A stretch of 64,000 nucleotides of DNA, from the NCBI GenBank assembly GCA_021646465.1, contig SOET01000011.1, forward strand, positions 1-64,000, read 5' to 3'. The position numbers were made by a program, and so were the translations under genes. The notes under the pieces were generated by a model. The model was not told the DNA's origin, did no database searches, and worked only from the letters and a program-made list of their open reading frames with translations. Positions 45,449 through 57,636 of the stretch are shown piece after piece (positions within the stretch are counted from its first letter, which is position 1; every line of letters starts with the position of its first letter). The DNA is from Candidatus Kuenenia hertensis. Its GTDB lineage: Bacteria; Planctomycetota; Brocadiia; Brocadiales; Brocadiaceae.

Positions 45449-46714
45449 ATGCAGCGCGGAACCACTGTTAATTTAGGTAATCTTATCCTTTCGCTATCTG
45501 ATGCAATGGATTATGCCAGTTCATTTCTGGTGCAGCACCAGCAAAGAGTTGCCTTTATTGTATGGGAAATGAGCAGGGCTGCAAATCTGCCTGTCGGGAG
45601 AACAGAGACAAACTTTGTTGCTGCATTGCTCCATGACATAGGTGCGTTTTCAGTAGAAGAAAAAATTGCAATCCGTAATATTGAAATAGAAAATATTGAA
45701 GATCATTCCATTCGTGGCGCACTTCTTCTCGAAAACATACCATTATTGAAAGGAACTCCGGAACTTATCCGAGCACACCACAAAGCATGGAAACATTGGA
45801 AAGAACCCATTGAAACATCTCTTGTCTTTGATTCACAATTGCTGCATGTTGCCAACTATCTCGAGTGCTTAATTGATCGCAATAAGCATATACTCCATCA
45901 AAACGAAGATATTATTTCGAAGATTAATACTCTCTCCGGCTCTGTTTTTCACCCTCAAATTATAGACCTACTGAACAACGTATCTAAGCGTGAAGAGTTT
46001 TGGTTAGACATCGTTTCGCCAAGATTATATTCTGTCTTGCTCCATGAAGGACCGTACAGGAGAATAGAAGTAGAAATTTCCGATATTGTTAAAATTTCAG
46101 AACTCTTTAGAAATATAATTGATTTTCGGTCCCGTTTTACAGCGACTCATTCATCCGGGGTAGCAACAGCAGCTTCAATATTGGCAAAGACAATAGGTTT
46201 AACTGATAGAGAAATTGAGCTTATGTATGTTGCAGGCAATCTGCATGATTTGGGAAAATTAGCCATACCAAATGCTATTCTTGATAAACCGGGAAAACTT
46301 GATAAAAAAGAAACGGCAACAATGAAATCACATACATATTTTACTTTTTCAATTCTTAAAACTATTGGCAACCTTAAACAAATCGCAGAATGGGCTGCTT
46401 ATCATCATGAATTCATTGATGGTTCAGGCTACCCATTTCATTGCAAAGCAGAAGAGCTTGATACCGGATCAAGAATTATGATGGTGGCTGATGTTTTTAC
46501 TGCACTGGAAGAAGATCGGCCATACAGAAAAGGCATGTCAAAGGAAAATATAATAAATATTATAAGAAAATTTGCAGAGAAAAATCTTTTTGATGCCAAA
46601 ATAGTGGGCAATTTATTTGAAAATTTCGACGAAATCTATACTTGTACACGTGAAAAACAAGCTGCTGCCAAAGAATTTTATAAACAACAGTTTAAATGTA
46701 TTGAGAGAAGGTAA
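45449..46714 (+). CDS. HD-GYP-domain protein with an additional N-terminal HD domain
   Basis: About 421 residues. The N-terminal half has an HD-like domain (A-L-L-H-D-I-G-A, I-R-A-H-H-K). The C-terminal half is a canonical HD-GYP: N-L-H-D-L-G-K, H-H-E-F and D-G-S-G-Y-P. HD-GYP proteins hydrolyse cyclic di-GMP to GMP or pGpG. There is no membrane segment. The ATG at 45449 is preferred; a TTG lies six codons upstream. The first HD domain lacks a GYP motif and may be regulatory. Confidence 0.85.
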   Translation: MQRGTTVNLGNLILSLSDAMDYASSFLVQHQQRVAFIVWEMSRAANLPVGRTETNFVAALLHDIGAFSVEEKIAIRNIEIENIEDHSIRGALLLENIPLLKGTPELIRAHHKAWKHWKEPIETSLVFDSQLLHVANYLECLIDRNKHILHQNEDIISKINTLSGSVFHPQIIDLLNNVSKREEFWLDIVSPRLYSVLLHEGPYRRIEVEISDIVKISELFRNIIDFRSRFTATHSSGVATAASILAKTIGLTDREIELMYVAGNLHDLGKLAIPNAILDKPGKLDKKETATMKSHTYFTFSILKTIGNLKQIAEWAAYHHEFIDGSGYPFHCKAEELDTGSRIMMVADVFTALEEDRPYRKGMSKENIINIIRKFAEKNLFDAKIVGNLFENFDEIYTCTREKQAAAKEFYKQQFKCIERR

Positions 46715-46720
46715 AAATTA

Positions 46721-46755
46721 CCTATTCAGCGTAATTCATAACACACCCCTAACTC
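46721..46755. repeat. Partial end of a miniature inverted-repeat element
   Basis: CCTATTCAGCGTAATTCATA followed by ACACACCCCTAA, the same end as the element at 58717-58863. The other half is missing. It lies just after the HD-GYP gene and about 180 bases before the truncated outer-membrane efflux gene. Confidence 0.65.
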
Positions 46756-46903
46756 GGCGATAATTCATGTCTTGTGACAGGCGGTTTTGAACCACTACCT
46801 TCTTGAACCTTGATGAATGAGTAGCTGTTTGTATCTTTGTTAAAAACGTGTATTCCAAAATTTATTATTTCAAAAGGTCATACTATGTCTACATATTTCT
46901 TTA

Positions 46904-47934
46904 ATGTTCATAAGTTTCATTTATCATGAAATAGGGCTGAATGAAAGCCAGAACCTTGTATCAATAACTCAACCCATTATTACTGCAGGCAAGAGAGGCC
47001 TCGAAATAAAGGTAAGCAAAAAAGCAAAAGAAAAAAGTGAATTTGAGCGAGACTCTTTTCTCCTCAGTGTTATTGCTGATACCAAAAAGGCATTTTACAA
47101 GGTATTAGCAGATCAGGAAGGCTACACGGTAGCAAAAGAAACAGAAAAGATATCGAAAGATATTTATGAAAGTGAAAAGCTGCGGTTTGAATCAGGAGAG
47201 GTTGCTCTTACAAATGTACTCAGGGCAGAGGTAGAATTATCAAAAGCAAGAAATCGTGTATCTCTCATGGATGGAAAACTGCAAAACTCTTTCAAGGAAT
47301 TACAAACGATCATGGGTATCCCGGAGGTAAACGATTTGAACATCACCGGAAAACTGATAACAGCACCCATGGAACTGTCATTAGATGAGCTAGAACTGAA
47401 TATGAAAAACAATCAGCCGATGCTCAAGGCGTCGGAAAAGAAGATAGAAATAGCGGTAGCTCAGTTAATGCTGGAACAAAGACAGGTCATACCGAACATC
47501 TCCGTATCAGCAGGCTATAAAAGGCTTTCACAGGAAGATGCAGATACCGTTCAATTTGGTTTGGGAATACCAGCCCTTTTTTTTACCGTAATCAGGGAAA
47601 TATACAAAAGAGCAAGGCCCTTTCCCGAAAGGCAAAGAACGAAAGCGCTTCAGTGTATCAGCAAATGCTGTTCGAGTTAAAAAAGAATTTTAACTTATAC
47701 AATGTTGAGAGAAAACGCATACTCGAATTTAAAGACAAGATTCTGCCACGGGCAGAAGAAGCCCTAACACTAATTACCAGGGGATATAAAGAAGGAGAAT
47801 TTGGTTATATAGACCTGCTGGATACACAGAGGATATGGGCAGATACAAGGATCACCTATATTGAGTTGGCAAAACACTTAAACCTGATAATAGCGGATAT
47901 TGAAAGACTTGCGGTCGTGAAAATAGGAAAATAA
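46904..47934 (+). pseudogene. czcC: CzcC/CusC-like outer-membrane efflux protein, truncated and frameshifted
   Basis: The first frame (46904-47680) covers the middle of a TolC-like protein: S-I-T-Q-P-I-I-T-A-G-K-R-G, long coiled coils and N-Q-P-M-L-K-A-S. A one-base loss in the T-run near 47573-47586 shifts the frame; the true reading resumes as R-N-Q-G-N-I-Q-K-S and continues to 47934 with G-Y-I-D-L-L-D-T-Q. The signal peptide and first 100 or so residues are absent. The efflux pump downstream would need another outer-membrane channel. Confidence 0.8.
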
Positions 47935-47974
47935 TAAATAAAGACGTTTATATAGAATGAACAGGGGATCAGTA

Positions 47975-49504
47975 ATGTGGGTCAAAAAGATATATCAAAC
48001 AGTTTATTTTAAGAAGTTGTTACCAATCAGTATTGCCGTTTTGACAGGTATTGTTCTGGCGTTGATTATTCTCCGCATGGAAAAAACAACGGTTAAAGAT
48101 TCTCATGAACATACCGAATCACCAGATGAAGCGGATGTATATAGAAAGGGACCTCATGGAGGCAGATTATTATCAGAAGATGACTTTCAGGTTGAGATCA
48201 CGATTTATGATCGGGGTGTTTCTCCCCAATTTAGGGTTTATTTATTTGACAGAGGAAAAACTATTAACCCTGATGAGGTAAGGCTGACCATAGAATTGCA
48301 TAGGCTTGGTAACCGTGCGGATATGATTGACTTCCGGAGGGAGGGTGATTATCTTTGTGGCAACAAGGTTATTGAAGAGCCACACTCTTTCGATGTCCGG
48401 GTGTTTGCAGAATGGAAAGGTAAGAGCTATCAATGGGAATATTCACAGAGTGAAGGGAGAGTCAAACTTACTCCGGAGGCAGTAAAAAGCGCCGGGATTG
48501 GTATTGAGACAGCCGGATCTGCTCAGATTAAAACCGTCCTTGAGCTTCCTGGCGAAATCGAACTCAATGCCGATAAGGTAGTGCATGTCGTACCAAGGGT
48601 CTCAGGGGTAGTAATGGATGTGTACAAGAATCTTGGTGATACGGTCAGGCATGGAGAGGTTATCGCCGTTCTTGACAGTCAGGAAGTGGCGGAACTAAAG
48701 AGTGAATACATGGCCTCATTGAAACGGGTAGAACTGGCGCGAGCAACATTTGAAAGGAAAGAGCGCCTCTGGAAACAGAAGATCTCTTCAGAAAAAGACT
48801 ATCTCGCCAGTCGGCAGGCATTGGCAGAAGAAGAGATAAACCTGCAAACGGCGGCACAAAAACTGCTCGCATTGGGGTTTTCACAAACTGATTTGGATAC
48901 TATTCCGGGAATCGTAGGTAGGGTGCTTACCAAGTATGAGCTAAAAGCACAGTCTGATGGCATTGTTATCAAAAAAGAGATTGCCGTGGGTGAGGCTATT
49001 AAGGAAGATGCCGATATCTTCGCTATTGCGGATTTATGTACGGTTTGGGTGGGAGTAACGGTGTACGCTAAAGACTTACGTGTGATCAAGGTGGGGCAGG
49101 ACGTTACGGTAAGATCAAAAATATTAGGCCTGGAAACGGATGGTACACTGACGTATCTTGGTCCACTTGTCGGCGAACAAACACGTACTGCTCAAGGGAG
49201 AGTTATTGTGCAGAATCCGGAAGGTCGTTGGCGTCCAGGTCTTTTTGTTACTGTTGAGATAGTTCAGGAAGAGGCGACAGTGCCGGTAGCAGTATCAGTC
49301 GATGCAATACAAACATTCCATGACCGGTCTGTAGTTTTTGTACAATACGGCGACCTGTATGAGATCCGCCCGTTGGAGTTGGGAAGAAGCAATGGAAGGT
49401 GGGTAGAGGTATTGCATGGTCTTTCTCCGGGTGAGAAATACGTTTCACGCAACAGCTTTATTCTCAAGGCAGAGTTAGGCAAAGCAGGGGCAATCCATGA
49501 GTAG
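47975..49504 (+). CDS. czcB: RND efflux periplasmic adaptor, CzcB/CusB type
   Basis: A 509-residue membrane-fusion protein. One N-terminal membrane helix is followed by a short His/Glu/Asp-rich stretch and G-P-H-G-G-R-L-L, a heavy-metal adaptor feature. A beta domain precedes the lipoyl/barrel-sandwich pair with an alpha-helical hairpin (about 225-300), then the beta-barrel and membrane-proximal domains. It links the inner RND pump to the outer channel. The ATG at 47975 with AGGGGAT upstream is preferred to 47957. Confidence 0.88.
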   Translation: MWVKKIYQTVYFKKLLPISIAVLTGIVLALIILRMEKTTVKDSHEHTESPDEADVYRKGPHGGRLLSEDDFQVEITIYDRGVSPQFRVYLFDRGKTINPDEVRLTIELHRLGNRADMIDFRREGDYLCGNKVIEEPHSFDVRVFAEWKGKSYQWEYSQSEGRVKLTPEAVKSAGIGIETAGSAQIKTVLELPGEIELNADKVVHVVPRVSGVVMDVYKNLGDTVRHGEVIAVLDSQEVAELKSEYMASLKRVELARATFERKERLWKQKISSEKDYLASRQALAEEEINLQTAAQKLLALGFSQTDLDTIPGIVGRVLTKYELKAQSDGIVIKKEIAVGEAIKEDADIFAIADLCTVWVGVTVYAKDLRVIKVGQDVTVRSKILGLETDGTLTYLGPLVGEQTRTAQGRVIVQNPEGRWRPGLFVTVEIVQEEATVPVAVSVDAIQTFHDRSVVFVQYGDLYEIRPLELGRSNGRWVEVLHGLSPGEKYVSRNSFILKAELGKAGAIHE

Positions 49505-49568
49505 TAACTATTGATAAATCTAAAGCACAAATTTGTATTTGTTTCGGATTTACCAGGAAGTACATTAA

Positions 49569-52781
<3,213 letters not shown>

Positions 52782-52801
52782 GGAATTTCAAAGTTTTCAC
52801 A

Positions 52802-52827
52802 TAGCGGCAAGATGCGTCTTGCCGCTA
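52802..52827. repeat. 11-bp perfect inverted repeat after czcA
   Basis: Arms TAGCGGCAAGA and its complement around TGCG, 20 bases after the czcA stop. No strong T-run follows, but it could act as a transcript end. A related palindrome (GTAGCAAGGCG type) lies at 61218-61241. Confidence 0.7.
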
Positions 52828-52902
52828 CATTGTTAAAAGCAACCGAATGCCTAATTAAAAAAAATTACCATACAGGCGCTGTATGCAGAAAGAGAATAGA
52901 CG

Positions 52903-54009
52903 TTGAGTAATTTAAACCGGCTTACTATTGGTGCATATGTATATCCCGGATGGCACGCATGCCCCGAACGTAACCGTAACTTTCCTCTGTCCTGGAGTGA
53001 GTGGGAGCTTGTGCTTAACGCACTGGCGCGTTTTGAGGGACACAATCAGCCACGTGTTCCACTCTATGGACCATATGATGACTCACTCCCTTCTTCCGCA
53101 AACAAACAAGTGTGTCTTGCCCGTGAATACGGGATAGATTTTTTTATCTACGGATTTTTCTGGTCAAGGGGAAAACGCGTATTAGACGCGGCGCTGGATA
53201 CCGGCTTTCTCGGAAAAGAAGGGGGAGGAAATTTTCCGTTTGCACTCATGTGGGCAAACAGAATGCCCCGCGGTGTTTTGCCGGTAAAGCAAGATCATGG
53301 GTCGGAAATAGACCCGGGAAGACGGGTATATACCGATCCTGATGATTTTATGCAATTGATCCAATATCTCGAAGAAAGATATTTTTCACGGCCAAACTAT
53401 TTCCTTATAAATAATATGCCGATGTTTTCCATTTTCGACAGCACTTTTTTTCTGCGGCAGCTTGGTGTGGAATGTGCTTTTAAAGCGATAAAGCGGGCAA
53501 AAGAGTATCTTATGAAAAAAGGGTACCGGGGATTGCACCTCATGGCGGTCAATCCATCAGTTACAATGATTAAGGAATTCAAAAAAGCCGGATTTGACAG
53601 TGTGAGCCATTATGTGTGGCTGCCGGAATGGAAAGGAGAGTATCTGCAGGATTATGGGGAATTGATTATTACCCGAAGCAGTGAATGGAACTCTTTTGCC
53701 GAAATGTCAAACCTTGCCTATTATCCTTCCGTATCTCCCGGATGGGACGCCTCACCCCGTGGGGAAGTACATGGGAAACAAAAACCCTTTCGCTATCCAT
53801 GGTGGCCGATTGTGGTAAATGAACACCCAAAACTATTTTCTGAATTTCTCGGGAAAGCAATTCAATATACAAAAAGAAACAACAATAATCAACTTTGCTT
53901 TATTGCATCATGGAATGAGTGGAGCGAAGGACATTATCTGGAACCGGATACCCGTTTCGGTACGGAATGGCTGGAAGCCGTGCGAAGGGAGAAATTCAAT
54001 GCCGTCTGA
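52903..54009 (+). CDS. WbsX-like / GH99-like glycan enzyme
   Basis: A 368-residue protein matching the WbsX family (PF14307), found in O-antigen and polysaccharide clusters and related to GH99 endo-mannosidases. Seen features are I-G-A-Y-V-Y-P-G-W near the start, E-Y-G-I-D-F-F-I-Y-G-F-F-W, and the C-terminal W-N-E-W-S-E-G-H-Y-L-E-P-D signature near residue 337. No signal peptide is seen. The only reasonable start is the TTG at 52903; an ATG just upstream reads into a stop. The last 11 bases overlap the radical SAM gene. Confidence 0.8.
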   Translation: MSNLNRLTIGAYVYPGWHACPERNRNFPLSWSEWELVLNALARFEGHNQPRVPLYGPYDDSLPSSANKQVCLAREYGIDFFIYGFFWSRGKRVLDAALDTGFLGKEGGGNFPFALMWANRMPRGVLPVKQDHGSEIDPGRRVYTDPDDFMQLIQYLEERYFSRPNYFLINNMPMFSIFDSTFFLRQLGVECAFKAIKRAKEYLMKKGYRGLHLMAVNPSVTMIKEFKKAGFDSVSHYVWLPEWKGEYLQDYGELIITRSSEWNSFAEMSNLAYYPSVSPGWDASPRGEVHGKQKPFRYPWWPIVVNEHPKLFSEFLGKAIQYTKRNNNNQLCFIASWNEWSEGHYLEPDTRFGTEWLEAVRREKFNAV

Positions 54010-54916
54010 GTGGACTTTTGTGTCTGTTGATCTGGAGATTACCAATGTTTGTGGTGCAAAATGCCTTATGTGTCCGCGTGACTCAATAACCCGGCCAAAA
54101 GGTATGATGAAAAATGAAATATTTAAAGTGATAAGCGAAAAACTCATCAGGGAAGGAAGTCTTATAACGTTTTCCGGCATGGGGGATCCATTATCGCATC
54201 CGATGGTATTTGAATGGATCCGGGAAATACGCGGGAATAAAGGAGACGTTGGTATTGTTGTTAACCCGGCGTCTTTAGGAGATAATATTTCTCATGCGCT
54301 TATTCAGGCAAGGCCAAACTCCATTACCCTTTCTTTTCCCAGTATACGAAAGGAAGTTTTTGAGAAGTTGTGTCCTCAGATACCTTTTGATCTGGCAATA
54401 GAAAGGGCACGAGAGTTGATAAATCTGTCTACCGGAAATGTTGGTCTCAGAATATCAGGAATACTTACTGAAATGAATCCTGACGAGCATGAAGTGTATG
54501 TGTTTTTCTGGAAGAGTCTGGGTGTTCCTTCCGCCCAGGTTGCATGTCATGGCCGCGGTGGAAATTTAAAAGCGCCTGGCGTATATAAACAACGGGACTA
54601 TGGGATGGAAACAGGATATTGCGGACTTCTCAGGTACCATTCGTTTGTTACATGGGAGGGAAATGTACTTACGTGTTGTCACGACCTTTCCGGCGAAACT
54701 ATGCTGGGAAGTCTCATAGACAGCGATATTTGCGAAATTGCAGACCGGAAACGGAAACTATTAAACAGCAATATATCCTTTAAGGTGTGCACGCAATGTG
54801 ATGAACCGTTAAGAAATTCGAATCCTCCGATAGAAGGTTTTCCTCCAAAAAATAGAGATGAACGAAGGGCATTTTTCCGGAAAATGAGATTGAAAAATAA
54901 AGTTCTGGCAACATAA
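53999..54916 (+). CDS. Radical SAM/SPASM-like protein paired with WbsX-like gene
   Basis: A 305-residue radical SAM protein. The cluster motif C-G-A-K-C-L-M-C lies near residue 19, G-M-G-D-P near 60, and a C-terminal cysteine region (Y-C-G-L, T-C-C-H-D, V-C-T-Q-C) fits a SPASM/Twitch auxiliary cluster. I chose the ATG at 53999 inside the end of the WbsX-like gene; the long frame upstream is coding shadow. SPASM enzymes modify peptides, sugars or cofactors. The overlap with a glycan gene suggests sugar modification, which is inference. Confidence 0.8.
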   Translation: MPSEWTFVSVDLEITNVCGAKCLMCPRDSITRPKGMMKNEIFKVISEKLIREGSLITFSGMGDPLSHPMVFEWIREIRGNKGDVGIVVNPASLGDNISHALIQARPNSITLSFPSIRKEVFEKLCPQIPFDLAIERARELINLSTGNVGLRISGILTEMNPDEHEVYVFFWKSLGVPSAQVACHGRGGNLKAPGVYKQRDYGMETGYCGLLRYHSFVTWEGNVLTCCHDLSGETMLGSLIDSDICEIADRKRKLLNSNISFKVCTQCDEPLRNSNPPIEGFPPKNRDERRAFFRKMRLKNKVLAT

Positions 54917-54985
54917 ATTGTTATAGTGAAACAAATAATGTTTTCAAAATATAAACCTGTTTTTTCACTGTCGTACGAGAAATAC

Positions 54986-55287
54986 CCTTCGACTCCGCTC
55001 AGGGTGACAGTTCGTATCATCTATGCAAAAGCATGTCATGCTGAGCGGAGTCGAAGCATCGAAAAACAGATGCTTTTGACAAAATGGGGATCATTCCCAA
55101 ATTTTTGCAAAATCCCCCCCCCGGCGGGTTCAGGTCTGTGACCTGAACCCCACGTTTCATGCGTGGTAATTTAGCCATGAAATGTATATATCGCTATTAA
55201 TCACATAAACTATTGGGTTCAGATTACAAATCTGAACCCGCAAGGGCGGAGTTGAAGCATCGAAAAACAGATGCTTTTGACAAAATG
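54986..55287. repeat. Composite repeat region with palindromes and a 42-bp direct repeat
   Basis: A 16-bp perfect inverted repeat CTTCGACTCCGCTCAG (54986-55001) pairs with 55041-55056. Two further hairpins follow: 55126-55150 (arms GGGTTCAGGT) and 55215-55239 (arms GGGTTCAGATT). A 42-base segment at 55045-55086 recurs directly at 55246-55287 with one mismatch, ending ATGCTTTTGACAAAATG. No gene lies in this 390-base gap. Confidence 0.75.
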
Positions 55288-55308
55288 TTATATCATTAAC
55301 TAAAGGTT

Positions 55309-55869
55309 TCATTTTTTTTTGAGCACAGCCCTCCATCCTGTTGCCGGTGTTGCAGTCGGATAAAGCACTTTGCTAACGTCTTTTGCCATTTCGGTAATGT
55401 AAAATGCCTGAGGGTCTTCTTTAAGGACAATCTGCAGTATCCACTTAATATTTTTACGGCGACAAATTACGTAGAGTACGGCTACTTTACCGTACATTCC
55501 CTCTCCTTCCAGCTTTGTTACCACCTGACCTTGTTTTCTGAGTTCGTGTGCGATACGTTCCCCCGCATTTTTTGTGAATACCCTTAGAATGAAAAATCCC
55601 AGAGCCATTTTACGCTCAACAAATATTCCAACGGCATTCCCTGCCGCAAATCCAAAAGCATAAAAAAGGCATAATATTGGGGAACTCATAACCTTTTGGA
55701 TAACGGTGGAAATCACCGCTATCCAGATAAGAATCTCGAAAAAACCTAAAATGAACGCAAGGAGAGATCTCCCCTGAATGGTTACTATTGTGCGAAAAGT
55801 GCCTAATGTTACATCACAAATACGTGCAAAGAAGATAATAAATCCGGTTATGAGAATTTCGTAATTCAT
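55309..55869 (-). CDS. UPF0316 / DUF5698-DUF2179 membrane protein
   Basis: A 186-residue protein with three N-terminal helices (about 5-25, 35-58, 65-82) and a cytosolic alpha/beta domain. The start R-I-C-D-V-T-L-G-T-F-R-T-I and E-I-L-I-W are typical of the UPF0316 family, and the C-terminal part matches DUF2179 (V-L-Y-V-I-C-R-R-K). DUF2179 domains can sense nucleotides, but no function is established. It stands alone on the minus strand. The 320 bases upstream hold two hairpins. Confidence 0.82.
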   Translation of the reverse strand: MNYEILITGFIIFFARICDVTLGTFRTIVTIQGRSLLAFILGFFEILIWIAVISTVIQKVMSSPILCLFYAFGFAAGNAVGIFVERKMALGFFILRVFTKNAGERIAHELRKQGQVVTKLEGEGMYGKVAVLYVICRRKNIKWILQIVLKEDPQAFYITEMAKDVSKVLYPTATPATGWRAVLKKK

Positions 55870-56017
55870 TGTTTATAAAAATACGAATAGAGAAGTGAAA
55901 AAAAATTAATATATTATACTAGCCCTTATGCAAGCGTGATTTTATAAGCAGAGTAAACGTATAAGAGTTCAAAAGAGAGCATTCCTGATTTTTTGTAAAC
56001 TGCCCGTATTATAGTAT

Positions 56018-56069
56018 CACAAGCATCCTGCTTGTGCAATTTATTAACACTCAAGCCGGAAGCTTGAGT
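56018..56069. repeat. Two short perfect hairpins
   Basis: CACAAGCA/TGCTTGTG around TCC (56018-56036) and ACTCAAGC/GCTTGAGT around CGGAA (56049-56069), in the gap before the second toxin-antitoxin cluster. A nearby GCATTCCTGATTTTTTGTAA (55979-55998) resembles the repeat at 41698-41721. Confidence 0.65.
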
Positions 56070-56196
56070 TACTTTATGCGAATGTTTTTTAGACATTGGC
56101 AAAGATTTTTTTACTTTTAATGCAGAAGGTTAAGATACATTTTCATGTTTGACCAAATGGCAGGTATGATATATTGTAATACCAGGGAGGATTCTT

Positions 56197-56475
56197 ATGA
56201 GCAAAACGAAAATAGCAATTACTTTGGATCAACATATCGTTAAACGCTTAGACAGACTTGTAAAAGAAGACGCTTTTACAAGCAGGAGTCAGGCAATTCA
56301 GGAAGCAGTTGAGGAGAAACTGCAAAGGATGGATAGCAGTAGGTTAGCGAAAGAATGCTTAAAGTTTGATCCAGCCTTTGAGAAGTCTATAGCAGAAGAA
56401 GGTATGTCGATAGAAAGGATTGGTAAAAAAATTGGCCGAGTGTATCTAGAGGAATTAGATAAGATTATTGAATGA
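56197..56475 (+). CDS. RHH (CopG-family) antitoxin-like regulator
   Basis: A 92-residue protein with an N-terminal ribbon-helix-helix: K-T-K-I-A-I-T-L-D, then S-R-S-Q-A-I-Q-E-A-V-E-E-K-L. The C-terminal part after residue 60 would normally wrap a toxin; here it ends E-E-L-D-K-I-I-E. No PemK-type toxin follows. Instead the C-terminal half of a DUF5615 gene starts in an overlapping frame, so the original partner may be lost. AGGGAGG precedes the ATG. Confidence 0.82.
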   Translation: MSKTKIAITLDQHIVKRLDRLVKEDAFTSRSQAIQEAVEEKLQRMDSSRLAKECLKFDPAFEKSIAEEGMSIERIGKKIGRVYLEELDKIIE

Positions 56476-56689
56476 AAACCGTATCTTGTTAACCAACGAT
56501 AAGGATTTTGGAGAGATTGTATTCAGACAGAAATTAATCTCCTCAGGAATTGTTCTTTTTAGGATTAGAGGACAAGATACAATGGAAAAGTTAAAATTAC
56601 TCAGAAAAGTTCTAATCTCTCACAAGGACAGAATATCGAAACATTTTGTTGTTATCACCAAAGAAAAAGTTAGATTTATACCTATATAA
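56468..56689 (+). pseudogene. C-terminal half of a DUF5615 PIN-like toxin
   Basis: A 73-residue frame opening at a TTG. It begins directly at N-R-I-L-L-T-N-D-K-D-F-G-E, the second acidic motif of DUF5615, and continues with G-I-V-L-F-R-I-R. The first strand with its conserved Asp (as in F-L-V-D) is absent, so the active site cannot be complete. The join to the RHH gene upstream looks like a deletion scar. Confidence 0.65.
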
Positions 56690-56711
56690 AAAATTAAGGA
56701 GGGGCATAAAA

Positions 56712-56942
56712 GTGGAGAAAAAATTACTGAACAGGATAGAAACAAATTCAAAAATAATGTTTGGTAAACCGGTAATCAAAGGAACACGATTAACGGTAGA
56801 AATAATCCTGGAAAAACTCGCCTATGGTGAAACAGAGAATGAGATACTGAAAGAATATCCATTCCTAAAAAAAGATGATATTAAGGCAGCGCTTCTCTAT
56901 GCCGCAAAGGCAGTATCGCTTGAAGAGACAGTTGAAATATAA
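56712..56942 (+). CDS. DUF433 antitoxin-like protein, module C
   Basis: A 76-residue DUF433 protein: I-E-T-N-S-K-I-M-F-G-K-P-V-I-K-G-T-R-L-T-V, E-Y-P-F-L-K-K-D-D-I-K-A-A-L-L-Y-A-A-K. The start is the GTG at 56712, behind AAGGAGGGG; the frame opens earlier at 56646. Here DUF433 follows rather than precedes the DUF5615 half-gene, unlike modules A and B. Confidence 0.85.
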   Translation: MEKKLLNRIETNSKIMFGKPVIKGTRLTVEIILEKLAYGETENEILKEYPFLKKDDIKAALLYAAKAVSLEETVEI

Positions 56943-57078
56943 CCCCGGACAGAAAACAAATAGTTTTTGTCTTTGTATGATTAGATTGCGGATATGTAGT
57001 TAATTTTAAATATTGACTTTAGCAAACACAATATTTATTGTATCGAGCTAATAAGGATAATTTACGGCAAAATAATGA

Positions 57079-57315
57079 AAAACTATACCCATAACGTCTG
57101 AAATTAAAACAGGACAAATTGTTACTATAAGAAACCGTCTGTGGAGGATCGATTCCATTTATCATAATGAATTATCCGCTACTTCCATAGATGGCATACA
57201 GAATTTCCAGAAGCGGTTTTACATTCCGTTTGAGAGAATAAAACCGGCAAAAACCGATATCCCGCCATTCGATAAAATCGGGGAATTATCCAAACAACAG
57301 TTATTAATTATTTAA
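57079..57315 (+). pseudogene. 5' remnant of a DISARM DrmD-like SNF2 helicase
   Basis: About 78 codons with no usable start: T-G-Q-I-V-T-I-R-N-R-L-W-R-I, S-I-D-G, R-F-Y-I-P-F-E-R-I-K-P-A and G-E-L-S-K-Q-Q-L-L. This is the conserved N-terminal region of DrmD-like SNF2 helicases as I recall them; the rest, including all helicase motifs, is absent. It ends at a TAA and mazE starts about 70 bases later. Confidence 0.5.
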
Positions 57316-57387
57316 ATAATTTGATTTTCTGTTTTTTTTATGGCTATACTACGGCTATACGAAAAACTATAGAAGAAGGAGAATAGT

Positions 57388-57636
57388 ATGATAACGAAAT
57401 TACAAAAATGGGGGAATAGTCAGGGTATTAGAATTAGCATGGACTTGTTAAAAGAAGCGCACCTCAATATAGGGGATGAGGTGGAAGTGAAGGTTAGTGA
57501 TGAAAAGATTATTATAGAAACATTACATAAGGTCAGAGGGAAATACGACATACATAATCTGGTAAAAAAAATACCCGGAGGTTATAAATCAAAGGAAACT
57601 GTATGGGGCAAACCGACAGGAAAGGAAGCATGGTAA
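57388..57636 (+). CDS. mazE: MazE-like antitoxin (AbrB fold)
   Basis: An 82-residue protein with the MazE/SpoVT-AbrB swapped-hairpin start: K-L-Q-K-W-G-N-S-Q-G-I-R-I, then L-N-I-G-D-E-V-E-V. The C-terminal part is the toxin-binding tail. AGAAGGAG precedes the ATG. Its TAA is directly followed by the mazF ATG. It should bind and silence the MazF toxin and repress its own promoter. Confidence 0.92.
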   Translation: MITKLQKWGNSQGIRISMDLLKEAHLNIGDEVEVKVSDEKIIIETLHKVRGKYDIHNLVKKIPGGYKSKETVWGKPTGKEAW

